Source: Guyanagaster necrorhizus
Taxonomy: Eukaryota > Basidiomycota > Agaricomycetes > Agaricales > Physalacriaceae
Assembly (NCBI RefSeq): GCF_019112545.1
Contig: NW_025064893.1
Coordinates: 840,145-904,144, forward strand
DNA length: 64,000 nt
Reading direction: 5' to 3'
The translations under genes and the position numbers were made by a program. The first letter of the stretch is position 1. Each line of letters starts with the position of its first letter. The notes beneath the pieces are model-generated. The model saw only the letters and a program-made list of their open reading frames with translations, did not search any database and was not told the origin of the DNA. Below are positions 11,303-21,881 of this stretch, piece after piece.

Positions 11303-12727
11303 TCAGTCTTCTTGAGGAAGATCGATTGCTTTTCGAAGCCAAAATGGTCCTGTTTCAGAGTCAGAACGATACCACGAGATGTTTAGCAGAACCTACCGAC
11401 TGGATCATTCGGATTATGAAAAGTTGTTGTCCAGGTTCCAAGAACACCATACAGAGCCCGTAATCCCCCCACTTGGATTCCTTCCGAGCTCCATATGGGA
11501 TTTACTTGTTCTCCAGACCGCTGAGCTGGCGTGTAAATTTGCGCACAAAGCAATGAAGAAAGGGACGCACAAAACGCCACCGGACTTGATTATCGTCCGT
11601 CATATGCACGTATCCACTCATCGTGGACATGGAATGCTGTCCCATAGAACCTCCAAAGTATATGCGCGGGTATTTGGGATGTTTAGGATCCGGCGAGACC
11701 TCCAAAACGCGGATAGTTACTTCCACGGAACGAAAAACATCATTGAACCCAGGATCTTCGAAAAGGCTGACATCCAGAGAGCCATCCGCCATCTGAGTGG
11801 AAGTCAACATAGACTTCGAGCGAATCTGCCCGGTAGGTGACTCACTGTCGACAAATTATATACTATTGAACACGTTGAGCCAATATGATGAGCGAGAATG
11901 ACCCAAAAAAACGCACATGTAAGATCTGAATGGTCGCAAAAACAAAATCCACACCACCAAATCCCTTCGATACCGGCCCAATCTCTAGTATTCTCCAAGG
12001 CCACCGTCTGTATCTGCGTAAATTCTAAACTCATTTGTAAAGGCGTAGCCTCCGCGCCATGTACGTGCATCGCCAGTACATGACGTACCATTCTAAGATG
12101 TTCCCAATTTACCTTTCCATCTTCGAAGAACGGTCCAAAGTCCGTCTCCCACGAGTAGTTCCTAAAATCATACACATACGCCCTCGACTTGACCAATGCA
12201 CGTGGCGTACGATCCGCAGGGGTGATTCCCAGGTAGGTGTGCAACTTGTCGCGTAATTGAATCTCCTCAGGATCAGTGGGCACCCAGTTGAACGTCTCTG
12301 GGTCGATAAACGCCCCACCGCCGAGGACATTCCGAATCCAAGCCAAGTTCTTCGACATATCACCATTATATGGCCCTCTCCGCGGCGGTACGTACTCCAC
12401 CAGATGTATCATAGTCCGCAGAATGGCGCATCGCTCAGCTGGCCGACATACGGTAACGTCCTTGACCACTCTTCGGGCACGAATGAACGCCTGAAGCTCC
12501 CCCTTCCAGTCAATATCCTTCCGAGGGTCACCACTGAGGGATACGCATTCCCTGGGATCATCAAGTTGCTGAATGAGATAAAGCCATCGCCATAAATGCT
12601 GGTCTGGGCCATGATTGATCAGGATATCGAAAAAGCGGGAGCATTGGGACAGTGAGGCGACGCTAGTGGGATCTGCATGAAGCAGGATCTCTTCTATAGT
12701 TTCCGGTGGTAGTTCATCAATGCGCAT
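11303..12727 (-). CDS. F-box protein
   Basis: The N terminus is a plain F-box (IDELPPETIEEILLHADPTS, then VASLSQCSRFFDILINH), so the product probably recruits substrates to an SCF ubiquitin ligase through Skp1. The remainder is a Trp-rich domain with no repeats that I recognise. It was rebuilt from four exons: a long first exon to about 11930; one carrying DVFRSVEVTIRVLEV and YPRIYFGGSMGQHSMSTM; one carrying SGEQVNPIWSSEGIQVGG and RALYGVLGTWTTTFHN; and a last short exon ending GPFWLRKAIDLPQED. Splice signals around 11570 and 11345 restore this order. The boundary of the first intron, around 11830-11940, is uncertain. Met at 12727 is chosen because the F-box begins right after it; Met at 12760 is an alternative. 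The family is large in agaricomycetes, and the target is unknown. Confidence 0.75.
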
Positions 12728-12892
12728 GGCAATGAAATAGAGGCTAGCGGAGGTATACAAGGCGAAACAGGTATCCGGTCATAGTGGTACAGATCTAAGC
12801 TGTATATGCTTACCTCATCTTGTATCTTATCTAACCACCACCACCATTCACCGAGGAGATATTCATATTGGTACATCCATTATGTTATGATT

Positions 12893-13357
12893 TTACTGAA
12901 AAACTCGTAAGGGCTCCTCTTGAGCGTATTTGCGAAGTATGTTACGTGCACGTTTAGCTACGTCATCCATCAGATATTTCTTGACCATGATAGTTAGGAC
13001 GCAGAATAGCTCTGCCAGACTCGTGAACGACGGATCGACTGTGGGATAGCAGAAGCGGAGAATCTTGTCAAGCATTTCACTGTCCTCGGCCATATTGACG
13101 ACAGGCCTGTTCGTGGTCATAACGGACTGCGGCAAGGTGAACATATCCTTGAAGAAGGGTGAGGCGAGCGAAAGGATAGGTTTGTGGGTGTGGAAGGCGA
13201 CTCTGTCTGACGAAACAAGGATGACGTCGGATGCTGTAAAGTGCGCATCATCAGAAGGATGAGAGGCGACCGAATCGTAATGATTGCTTATGTCTGAAGA
13301 AAGCATCATACTGTCTGACGCAAAATAGGGGGAAGTTTTTAGGCATGTGTAAACCAT
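12893..13357 (-). CDS. BTB/POZ domain protein, truncated
   Basis: The 154-codon frame contains a nearly complete BTB fold: DVILVSSDRVAFHTHKPILS, LASPFFKDMFTLPQ, EMLDKILRFCYPTVDP and an ILRKYAQEEPLRVF helix. It then stops with TAA, where the neighbouring paralogue at 13578-14552 continues for about 170 residues. A BTB-only product could still dimerise, but the abrupt stop in the middle of a conserved block suggests a truncated duplicate. It lies immediately downstream of the intact paralogue in the same orientation, as expected for a tandem copy. Met codons at 13357 and 13309 are both possible starts; the downstream one sits closer to the domain. Confidence 0.55.
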   Translation of the reverse strand: MVYTCLKTSPYFASDSMMLSSDISNHYDSVASHPSDDAHFTASDVILVSSDRVAFHTHKPILSLASPFFKDMFTLPQSVMTTNRPVVNMAEDSEMLDKILRFCYPTVDPSFTSLAELFCVLTIMVKKYLMDDVAKRARNILRKYAQEEPLRVFQ

Positions 13358-13577
13358 TAATGTGATTGCCGACCTTGCAGGTTGTCATTCCATACCTGGA
13401 GAGTTCACGACGGTCTCTAAGACTCTGTGATAGTAAGTAGCAAAGGTGTTTGTACCGCAAGGAAGAATCATTGTTCAGGGGTTTCTCGACCTGGTGGCAG
13501 AAATTAAATTGGTCTCAAGATGGAAAGGGCACGGTCATATGAATCATATTGAAAAGGGCATCGTCCGGTGGAAAATG

Positions 13578-14552
13578 CTAGAAAAAACTATAGTTCGAAT
13601 CTCTGTAGAAAATGGAGTCAGTGAGAGGAAAGAAGCAAACCTCACGGATCCATACCATCTTCAGAGCCTTTTTGATATTGCCCAAGTAAATATAAGGAAT
13701 ACAATTCCGAAACAATCCCTCTAGGTCGAGCTGCGAGCAATGCATACACGAGGAAGCCGTACGCTCGGCAAGCGGCCTAGCCCGTTCGTCGCAGGTAAAT
13801 AGCGTCTCTAACGAAGGCTCGTGGCTCAACGTTTCCTGAACTGACGTACAGTACCTCACGAACCACGTTTTCGTAGGTGCGCCCTCAGGATCAGGAATCG
13901 AGTCATGATCAGGACACACAACCCCGTTGAGCACGCCAAGTATAGCATCATCATCGCATCTACTCGCTGCCTGACCCACGGCGTCAAGTCGCGTCCGGTA
14001 TGTTTTGAACAAACGATAGAGGACACGAGGTGAGGGGAGAATATCGAGCTCGGGGATATCCTGATCGTCGAGAGCCAACAAGGGCCGGTTGAGTACGCAC
14101 CCAGCTGCCTCTGCCGCCTCTTCATTCCATTGCATAGCGTATGCGATAGCGAAGACGCGCAGAGGCTCAGAACTCGCATACCTACGCAATTCGCCTCGAG
14201 CCCGTCTGGCAACATCACGCATGGAGAACTTATCGACCATAACTGTGATGACCTGATAAAACTCGGAGAGGCTCTCGAACCTGGGGTCGACGGCGGGGTA
14301 GCAGAAGCGAAGGATTTTGTCGAGGACTTTGCTGTCTTCGCTCATGAATAGGATGGGAGCCGCATCAACGTACCCTGTGGGTATAGTGAACTTTTCTTTA
14401 AAGTATGGGGAGGAGAGGGAGAGGATGACTTTGTGGCAGTAGAAGTGGATTTTGTCCGAGGACAAGAGGACGATGTCGGAGGTGGCATCAGAGCTGTCGA
14501 ATGGATAGGAAGCTATGGACTCCGGAGGTGGGGATTGGTCGTCATAGTCCAT
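13578..14552 (-). CDS. BTB/POZ domain protein
   Basis: This is the most complete BTB gene of the window, 324 codons from Met at 14552 with no intron needed. The BTB domain spans roughly residues 20-120: DIVLLSSDKIHFYCHKVILS, SSPYFKEKFTIP, KILRFCYPAVDPRFESLSEF. A conserved alpha-helical tail follows (AIAYAMQWNEEAAEAAG, then LDILPSPRVLYRLFKTYRTR). The C terminus carries ETLFTCDERARPLAERTASS followed by a Cys-x-x-Cys pair. That arrangement recurs in the relic at 15569-15988, so it is a family feature. Such agaricomycete BTB proteins are numerous and mostly uncharacterised; adaptor or transcription-regulator roles are guesses. An upstream Met at 14609 exists but would add residues not seen in the paralogues. 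The last 35 residues may include read-through of an intron. Confidence 0.75.
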   Translation of the reverse strand: MDYDDQSPPPESIASYPFDSSDATSDIVLLSSDKIHFYCHKVILSLSSPYFKEKFTIPTGYVDAAPILFMSEDSKVLDKILRFCYPAVDPRFESLSEFYQVITVMVDKFSMRDVARRARGELRRYASSEPLRVFAIAYAMQWNEEAAEAAGCVLNRPLLALDDQDIPELDILPSPRVLYRLFKTYRTRLDAVGQAASRCDDDAILGVLNGVVCPDHDSIPDPEGAPTKTWFVRYCTSVQETLSHEPSLETLFTCDERARPLAERTASSCMHCSQLDLEGLFRNCIPYIYLGNIKKALKMVWIREVCFFPLTDSIFYRDSNYSFF

Positions 14553-15568
14553 TCCTTGCCGAATACATGAGATAATGCTCTGAGGATAAAATAGAGCTGA
14601 AAGGCGCACTGAAAACTTGAAAATATCTGTTGGAAATGGACGATATACACTTAGAAGAACGTTAAGAGAGAAGGGCGTTTATCGGTAACACTGTATCGCT
14701 GGGGGGGGGGAGCTGAAGTAACTTGCTTCAATGATCACTTACATAAGTAGATGGTGACGGAGTAAAAGGAAAAGACACGGGTGACGCGTCCTGGGTGGCC
14801 CTTTTACGTCACTCCGAGCCATTGTGTGATTTGATTCGGATTTACTCTGGAAGATTGCTTTCGACGACATCTTGGTATACAACATCTGGCACTGTGATGT
14901 GACTAGTGACGGGTGATCATCAAGGCGATGTCGGACACAAAGTTGAACGCTTAAATTCTTTTGCGTGGAATTAGAAAATACTCCAAGATATGTGCATGAG
15001 TAGGTGTCTTCTTGCATGTCTAGTTGTAAGATTTGTCATAATTTTGCGTAGATAGATATATGATGCCCATTACCAACCTAGACCAGCATTTTCTGCGATG
15101 AAACTAATGGATATACATGGTCATACCCCTTCAACCAAGGCGCAAGCCTAGCATGTAAACTAGAATTATCCTCAAGTCACTGCACTGGGTGACTACGCGT
15201 CTGTGCCTATAACAGTCATGGTGAAGGTTGTTAGACTTCAAGGACCATGAAATGTCTGCAAGCCTCTGGGACGAGCTCGTAAAATAGGTGTGAGGGCGAG
15301 TTGGGGTTATGTTCAATTTCTGGAGTTTGGTTATGCAAGAGTTTTTTCATTGCATTGCCATGGAGATGCGCATTTCAGGACCAAGTATCATCGACATCTA
15401 TTATGCCCATAATGGGGGCTTTTCCGACAAGTGTAAATTATCTTTGCAGTTATGCAGTTCTTATAATTGAAATTTCTGTTACATCGATATGCTAAGAATC
15501 CACCGACCTTTTGTCAAGAAACAAAGGATATACCATCAATAGTGCATTCTTGATATTCACATGAACTG
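14553..15568. other. intergenic, no gene seen
   Basis: It includes the promoter side of the BTB gene and a ten-base G run at 14701-14710. Short open frames here match nothing that I know. Confidence 0.35.
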
Positions 15569-16302
15569 TCAAAGGAATAAGATGCTGAAAAAAGTTTGCA
15601 AGTCACCTTCCGCACAATCATGGCACCTCGATGCGGTTTGTAGAGCGCTCGGACGAGCAAAATCGTCGCAGGTATGGAGAGCTTCCAATGAGGGATGGAG
15701 ATACAGCTCTTCCCCGAGCTTGGTACAGCAATCAATGAACCGATTTTTGGTTGACATAGTCCGATTTTCCGGATGAATGGGGAAGATGTCATGGACTTTA
15801 CACGGGGCATTCTCGATGTAGTTGTAAATATCAAAATTGTGAACCCAGGAAGGACTGTCTACCTCATCAATAGTGATAACAAGATCAAATGATGATAGGT
15901 TGAGGTCCTGAAGGAAAGCAACTGCAGATTTCGCCTTCTCAACATGATCAAAGGACCAGGTAAATGTCTTCATCTCTAGAGTCTTCATTGTGGCTGCAGG
16001 TGATGAGACATCATTGGGAGATGAAGACCAAGAATGGACTCCAAGGAGAGTTATCTGTGTGATCTGGTATGACTTTCGGGTGCTTGGATAGTGGAGATAT
16101 CTGGTGATGACGATACATCTGTCAAAGGTGGTGATATTGGAAAGATGAATTCGGAATTGGCTGTATATAGCTCCTGCAGAGTAAATGGGTATTCTGAGAG
16201 TAAAAGACCAGGAAAATGATTTTCTTGGTACGATAAGGGAGCAAACCGCTCCAGCAGCGCTATTTCAGTGAGAGGTGACATTGTATTTGATGGACCTGTC
16301 AT
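15569..16302 (-). pseudogene. BTB-family C-terminal relic with an unrelated-looking 5' part
   Basis: The 3' part on the minus strand encodes LHPSLEALHTCDDFARPSAL followed by QTASRCHDCAEGDLQTFF. This aligns with the C-terminal block of the BTB gene at 13578-14552, including its Cys-x-x-Cys pair. Upstream, residues such as TMKTLEMKTFTWSFDHVEKA and LNLSSFDLVITIDEVD read like a leucine-rich F-box type protein, not a BTB domain. The first part (16302-16051) is in another frame and ends at a stop, and I found no convincing intron joining the two. The simplest reading is a decayed or fused gene fragment. A functional spliced gene with a BTB-type tail cannot be excluded. Confidence 0.45.
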
Positions 16303-17783
16303 ATTGTCATTAAAAAGAACTTGAGCATCATAGAAGTGAATAAGACTGAAAATACCTTACGGATGTATTATTACAATAGCTCATCACCTTGAAAGATGGC
16401 TGAGAGGGTATACATTGAGTATTATTTGCGGAAAAGATTGATTGATGGGAGAACAAGTCGGGGTTGGATTGCGAAAGGAATTCGTGTTCTGAGTGAAGTT
16501 TTCTAGTCTAAATAATTTCGTACCCTTTATGAGGTTCCATGGTGAGATACGGAGTGCTCGACAGACGGACGAGAGAGATAGACACGACGCGACGTGAAAG
16601 AAATGTAAATGATCGTGGCCACACAACTAAAACCCAAATCCGGAAACGCCTCAATTTGGACACCAACGCCCATAAATGTCTGGGGTGAATTTTACAGGTC
16701 CCTCTGCTCGTAAGAAGAGGGACCAATTCAGGTCTAGGTTGCCTCCGAGTTTATGTGTGCAGGGTTGCATATGCGGACGACCTGAATACGGCCCGTTAGC
16801 CGATGTCTCTGATAGTATATCCACCATCTCGCTAGCCCACCTTTGGTTTACAGTCCACTGTCTCAGTCTTCTCATCTCATCCACAAAAACGCCAAAACCA
16901 AAACCAGACAATCCACGAGGGACGTAAAAATAGAGCCTTGAGTTTCGTGGTACAGTGCCGTCTGTTCGAACACGCAACCTTGAACGATATCGCACAGCCG
17001 GGAAGCTTTTGGATGGTGCTGAGGTGCGACAGCGTCACGCATCGACTTTATTGATCCATGCTCTTGTCCTGATAACCGTTGATACCATAGGTCCTTATTA
17101 ATTTCATTACGCGTCCAGTACAGATGGAGGCCCTTGTCCATTGCCTCGTTGCCCACTGTAAGCCGATCTTATTCCGGATCTAGATGTTAAGAGACTTCGC
17201 GTCCTGGAACTTTGGAAGTCTCCTTTTTTGACCCTGTTCGGAGCTGCATGGTTCATATCCGTGGGAGAACGATACAAAGAATCAGGAGAGGACATCAGGG
17301 ATCGCTTCGAAGGGCGTCAGCTGTCCGAAGAGAGAAGAGTAGAAGGAGACATGTCCGGAAATTTGACCGTCTGAGTTTGCAGGTAACGTAACATTTTCTC
17401 TTCTTTCTCTCCGTCTCACTGATATGACCTGTAGATGCGGAGACTGCCGTCTTGGCTGCCCGCTCTTCGACTCTGCTGTTTCCTCTGATAAGGAACAGTA
17501 CGCATCGAGACTTGGCATGCGTTGTAGGTATACAGCGGCCTAGACCGAATCTCGGCAGAAGGCGGAGAAATGAGAACAGAAAACTGTTAAAAAGGGGGTG
17601 GCAGCGGGGGATTCGAATCCTTCTGTTTCCTACGTATACCTCTCTTATTGCTTTCCAGTTTTCAGAGACCGTGCAGCTAGTCGCCTTGAATTGGAAAGTC
17701 ACGATCGCAAGGCCGGTTCTATTGTCCGTCATTTTTTCTTTTCCTGCACATTTCTAACATCTGACTCGCTTTAAGTTTCAAAC
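16303..17783. other. unassigned stretch with one possible minus-strand ORF
   Basis: No family was recognised. The minus strand has an open frame at 16651-16995 (114 codons) with a Trp/Arg-rich stretch such as RLRQWTVNQRWASEMVDILS. Another readable segment lies at 16872-17156, in a different frame. They could be exons of an unknown gene, but I could not find consistent splice joins. The 3' part, around 17760, is the 5' flank of the F-box gene starting at 17784. Confidence 0.3.
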
Positions 17784-19069
17784 ATGGAAAAGCACTGCAC
17801 TAAATTCAGGACACTCCCGCCAGAGCTCATAGACGCTATTATCGACGAGAACCAAAACGATAAGGCTGCCCTACGCGCATGTGCCCTCGTCAGCCGTTCC
17901 TGGACATATACCTCACAACGCCACATATACTCTCAGATCTGTTTTACTAATAATAAACGACACTACTACTACGCGCAAGGACACAGCCAGCGTGATATGG
18001 AACAATTTCATGCGCTTATATGTGCCTGTCCTCACGTTGCTACGCCCGTGAGAGGTATCGAGATCTCGCCACTTCTCGATGCGCAGCTCCTCGCGCTCAT
18101 CATGGAAAAACTGATCAATCTCGAAAACATGTCACTTGATTTCTGTGAATATTACTGGGACGACGTTTCATCATGCATTCAGGACACTATCCTTGCTGCC
18201 CTTCGCTCTCCGCGAATGACCCATCTCGAGCTCAGAGGAGGATCGTTTCTTCACTCTGTGGACTTCTTAACCCTTTTGGGTGTCTGCGGTGGTCATCTCA
18301 AGCATTTATCCCTCTTCGCCGTGTCGTGGAAAGATGTGGAATCACCGTCGAGGACTGCGTTCTCAACGGGACTGAAATTACAGCTGGATTCGCTAGCACT
18401 CAGATTGTATGACCATTCGTACTTTCTGCTGGTCCAGCTTTTGCAATCTTCGGTCGATATTAGCCGTCTCCGACGACTATCAGTGTTCGCAGCTGGCTCT
18501 GCAGATCCTACGAAGCGCGTGCTTATCACGAAGGAAGTACTCAAGCAGCTGAATGACACTCCTTTGAAACACCTCGTGTTGGATGTGTATTTAGGAGGTA
18601 AACCCCGGTTGTGTTTAAGCTACAACTGCATCTGATGACATCTGTAGAACCATTATCGAACCTGATGGATATTTCTCAACTTCGTTCGATACAGATGAAG
18701 CTCTGGTGGATTTACCTGGAACAGCATCCGAGGCCTGTCGATTGGTTACGATGGTTGACCATCTCATTCAGTGAGCTTGCTAAACACGAGGTATTGGAAG
18801 AGGTCACCTTCGAGATCTTTTACGCGGGTGTTATCACAGCGTACGCTGATGAGTGGGCTATCCTGGATGCAACGCTGAAGGGGATACGATCGTTGAGAAA
18901 GATCATTGTGAAGCTGGATAACTATGATTGTGGGAGGGCACGATGGAGACATTTGAGAGAGTATTCGAGTTCTGTGGAAGATGACGTGAGGAACATTCTG
19001 CCGACGTTAGCGAGGGAAGGAGTTCTTTTTGTGGAGGTGAGGCCGTTGTCACCGGCGCTCTTGTCATGA
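17784..19069 (+). CDS. F-box/leucine-rich protein
   Basis: Two exons (17784-18597 and 18648-19069) join in phase to 411 residues. The F-box is at residues 8-50 (LPPELIDAIIDENQND, then ALRACALVSRSWTYTSQRHI). After it come irregular leucine-rich segments: LINLENMSLDFCEYYW, RMTHLELRGGSF, HLKHLSLFAVSWKDV, RLRRLSVFAAG, HLVLDVYLG. This layout is the common agaricomycete F-box type in which the C-terminal half presents a substrate to the SCF ligase. The intron has a GTAAAC donor and TCTGTAG acceptor. A partial copy of the exon-1 3' region lies 1.1 kb beyond the gene (20100-20411), so the gene belongs to a locally duplicating family. The substrate is unknown. Confidence 0.85.
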
Positions 19070-20099
19070 GGGGCTTGCTCACATGCAATTCTAGATTGCC
19101 GCTAGTTATCCTGGCTAGTGGGTACACCCATGACATTCTACAGCAAGGATGCTTCAGCGTAGCGATGACACGATTCTAGTACACGATCTTGTCATCAGTA
19201 ACCTCTCAGAGTATGCACGCATTTACTCTTTTTGTCTGCTACTGTCAATGTATAGAATCTACTGGAGATAAGAAGTCTGAAGAACTCACATGCACATTCC
19301 GAAACGGATCTGCCCGGCTTCTGTATTGGCCCGCTTCAGACTGTCCACCACTTCCTCACTGGGCGCTTCTCAACTTGTTGGTTGCGTTATCTCTTAGGCT
19401 ATTATATGAAAGTAGAAACAATGGGATGTCACCTGAGGCCTGATCAGCAATCTTGACCACACCCTCTGTCTGCGTACAAGGGCTCATTCAGAATCGTAGT
19501 GAGTTGCACAAAAAAGGCTAATCGATAGTTCCTTTGCCCAGGCTGAGGAAATGAGAAGAACGTCGGTGTGGTAATGACAAATCAGAATTTTATTACCAAA
19601 GTAGGTCACCGTGCTTAACGGCAGTGGGTCAGTGTCAAACGTGAATGACATCGTTTCGCAGACTTATTGACTGAGCTATATATTAGTAGCATCAAGAACT
19701 ATCATACCCAATTCATCGTCAGCATCAATCTTGTCGCTCACAACTTCTATCTGTTTGGCAGTTCCAGTAAGACAGTAGTCTTCGACGGGTGGCATCGAGA
19801 CCGCGATCCTTTGCCGCTATCGTGCATGTCCAAGATGATATCGAGCAATTCTGATGATGGCTAACTTCGATGCATACTCTATGACGAGGATAGTCGATAA
19901 GCAGCGAAGGAAGAGCTTGCTTGGGGACTACAAACGGATGATGATAGCAGAATATTCAATATACCAGTCATCGTCTCCAGCTCTTACAGTATCCAAGTAG
20001 CTTCAGAGATCCTTGAAAATCTACCAATCAGACCAGTCTCGAGTCGGTCAACTCCTTATTCCATAGTATTTCCTTCATTTAACTCGCTTTTGTTTTCCA
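19070..20099. other. intergenic, no gene seen
   Basis: Downstream flank of the F-box gene. Short frames on both strands have no recognisable content. It may contain eroded 5' parts of the F-box copy that becomes recognisable at about 20100. Confidence 0.35.
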
Positions 20100-20411
20100 G
20101 CAGTGTGACCATATGAAGCATTTATCGCTCTCCGCGATACCCTGCGAAGACTTGCGTCTTGCGAGAATTTGGAAGGGCCGGCCTGGCTTCCGAATAGGCT
20201 AAAGATACAGCTGCGTTCTCTGGCGCTCAGTCTGTGTGAACCGCAGTCACAGTCAGCACTGGTGCAGCTAGTAAAGCCCTCGATCAATGTTAGCAGTCTT
20301 CATCGGTTGTTCGTGCTCACTGACGGTTTTGGAAACCTTGCAAAGCGCATATCGGTTACGAAGGGGATCTTACTGCGGCTAAATGATAGCCTTCGGAGCA
20401 TCTTGCTTTGA
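20100..20411 (+). pseudogene. partial duplicate of the F-box gene at 17784
   Basis: The encoded RLKIQLRSLALSLCEPQSQS, then LVQLVKPSINVSSLHRLFVL and KRISVTKGILLRLND, follows the parent protein block by block (GLKLQLDSLALRLYDH, LLQSSVDISRLRRLSVF, KRVLITKEVLKQLND). Only the stretch equal to about residues 170-265 of the parent is preserved. The F-box and the C-terminal exon are absent. It is therefore a truncated, non-functional copy in the same orientation as its parent. Confidence 0.75.
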
Positions 20412-20429
20412 ACGCTTGTCTCAGAGGTG

Positions 20430-20560
20430 AGTCTGTGGCTCCGCACCGTCACCGTATTGTACGGTTTTCGGTGACCGTTATACGGAAGACGGACCGAAGC
20501 CGAACACACTCGAATGACCATTTGTATGGTACTACACCGTGTACGGTACGGTGCGCAGCC
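20430..20560. repeat. imperfect GACGGT/ACCGT-rich inverted repeats
   Basis: The stretch alternates copies of ACCGT and ACGGT, for example CACCGTCACCGTATTGTACG followed by CGGTGACCGTTATACGG and later TGTACGGTACGGTGCG. The two orientations could fold into imperfect hairpins. A similar CGGTGCGGTACGGTGC motif lies near 4570. It may be a short degenerate element or an expanded simple sequence. Confidence 0.4.
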
Positions 20561-20699
20561 CTAGTCTGTGGTCGGTTTTCTATTTGAGAGTGAGCTCCAA
20601 TATATGATGTTGGAGGCCTTGCAGAAGCTATTTTGTGCCTCTGGTGAAGCATACCTCGACAAGGTAGACCATAGAGGTAAAGAATGCCGCCTCGAGGTC

Positions 20700-21450
20700 T
20701 CAATCAATCTCGGGAGGAGGTAATTGGCGTAGTTTCGCCGTGATACGAGATAGGAGATGGCAGATCCACTGAATAAGGTACAGAAAACCGATTCTCTCTG
20801 ATTTTGCAGTGACAAACCAGAAGAAATGGATGGTATAGGCAAAGTTGCGCAATGATGATGGTGTAATGGATAGTTCTTGTATTTGATGCACGACTCCTTG
20901 GAGCGAGGCGACGATTCTTTGTGAGGGCATTTCGTGTAGAATAACGGCCATTGCTGGATGGATGCCAACCCCCGTCGGTTTCCAAAAGCATGTCAGGATT
21001 GTCGTTGCGATTGGCTGCAAGGACGAGCTTTGGGACATCGCCATAAGGCATACGGTGGAATGGGTGAAGGAACGTATGAAGTCTTCGGTCTCGAGGATAC
21101 AAGTTAAGATCGGGGACGCGTTCGAGAGCACTAACAATAAGGATAATATAGCATCGGTCGTATCGAAAAAGGTTTGATTCTGGAGGAACGTCTCCAGGCA
21201 AAGAGTAGATACGTCCACGACGTGAAAATCAAGGAAGGAGGTGATCCAGCGACATGTCTGGCCATAATCGGGAGACAAGGGCGATGTTGCATGCATTCTC
21301 GAGCACAGCATCAGATAGCGCCGCTTGTAGACAGAGAAAACAGGAACGGATGTTGTGCACATTAGAATCATCACATCTCGTAAGAGATGAATTCAGAGTC
21401 AGTCTGGGAACGGGAGTAGTGAGAAGGTGCTGGCAGATGGCACTTATTAT
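20700..21450 (-). pseudogene. relic of an unidentified protein family, copy C
   Basis: The minus strand can be read as a protein only by switching frames. One frame gives AALSDAVLENACNIALVSRL followed by WPDM. A second gives a 224-codon open stretch with CRWITSFLDFHVVDVSTLC, FLQNQTFFDTTDAILSLLLV and LSNASP. The same order of motifs appears in the copy at 37980-39155 (NTPCNIELTSRLWPDLSRW, then FQNDSWFSTTNPTFVAL), so these are related. I do not recognise the family securely. Agaricomycete MYND-finger proteins have similar helical C-terminal regions, but no MYND cysteines are visible. The frame changes suggest a pseudogene. Confidence 0.5.
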
Positions 21451-21881
21451 TATGACGGGAAACGTGGTTGCATCTTTGGTAGCGTTTCCGCACAGCGCAA
21501 CGAGGGCTGAGAGGGATCCGTTGGTAGCTTCTTTCTGTCCTCGTCCTTTCAGATGGGCCGAGATGAGAAAAATGTAACTTGTGCACCTTGTATTGACTCA
21601 TCATTCTGGCAACGAGACGCCTTCTTCAATCATCCAGCGTAGAGAGAAGAAGAAAATTGAAAGAGGCATTAACGGTGTTGCTAGGCTCTCGGTGACCGGG
21701 CCGCATAGCCGGCAGCGACATGATACAAGAAAGCCAGAAATTAATCCATACGCAACGCACCCTGATATGAGTCACTCTCAGCTCCATGGATGATGCCACA
21801 CTGCCCAGAGCTAGCACAGAGGACTAGTTCCCAGTGCCCAGTACAGTGGATAAGATTCATACCACAGATTTTACAAACTCC

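Noticed and set aside
17585..17660. tRNA-like T arm (GGATTCGAATCC) with a following T run on the minus strand
   Set aside because: Stem pairing is imperfect and no matching 5' half or acceptor strand was found upstream on that strand.
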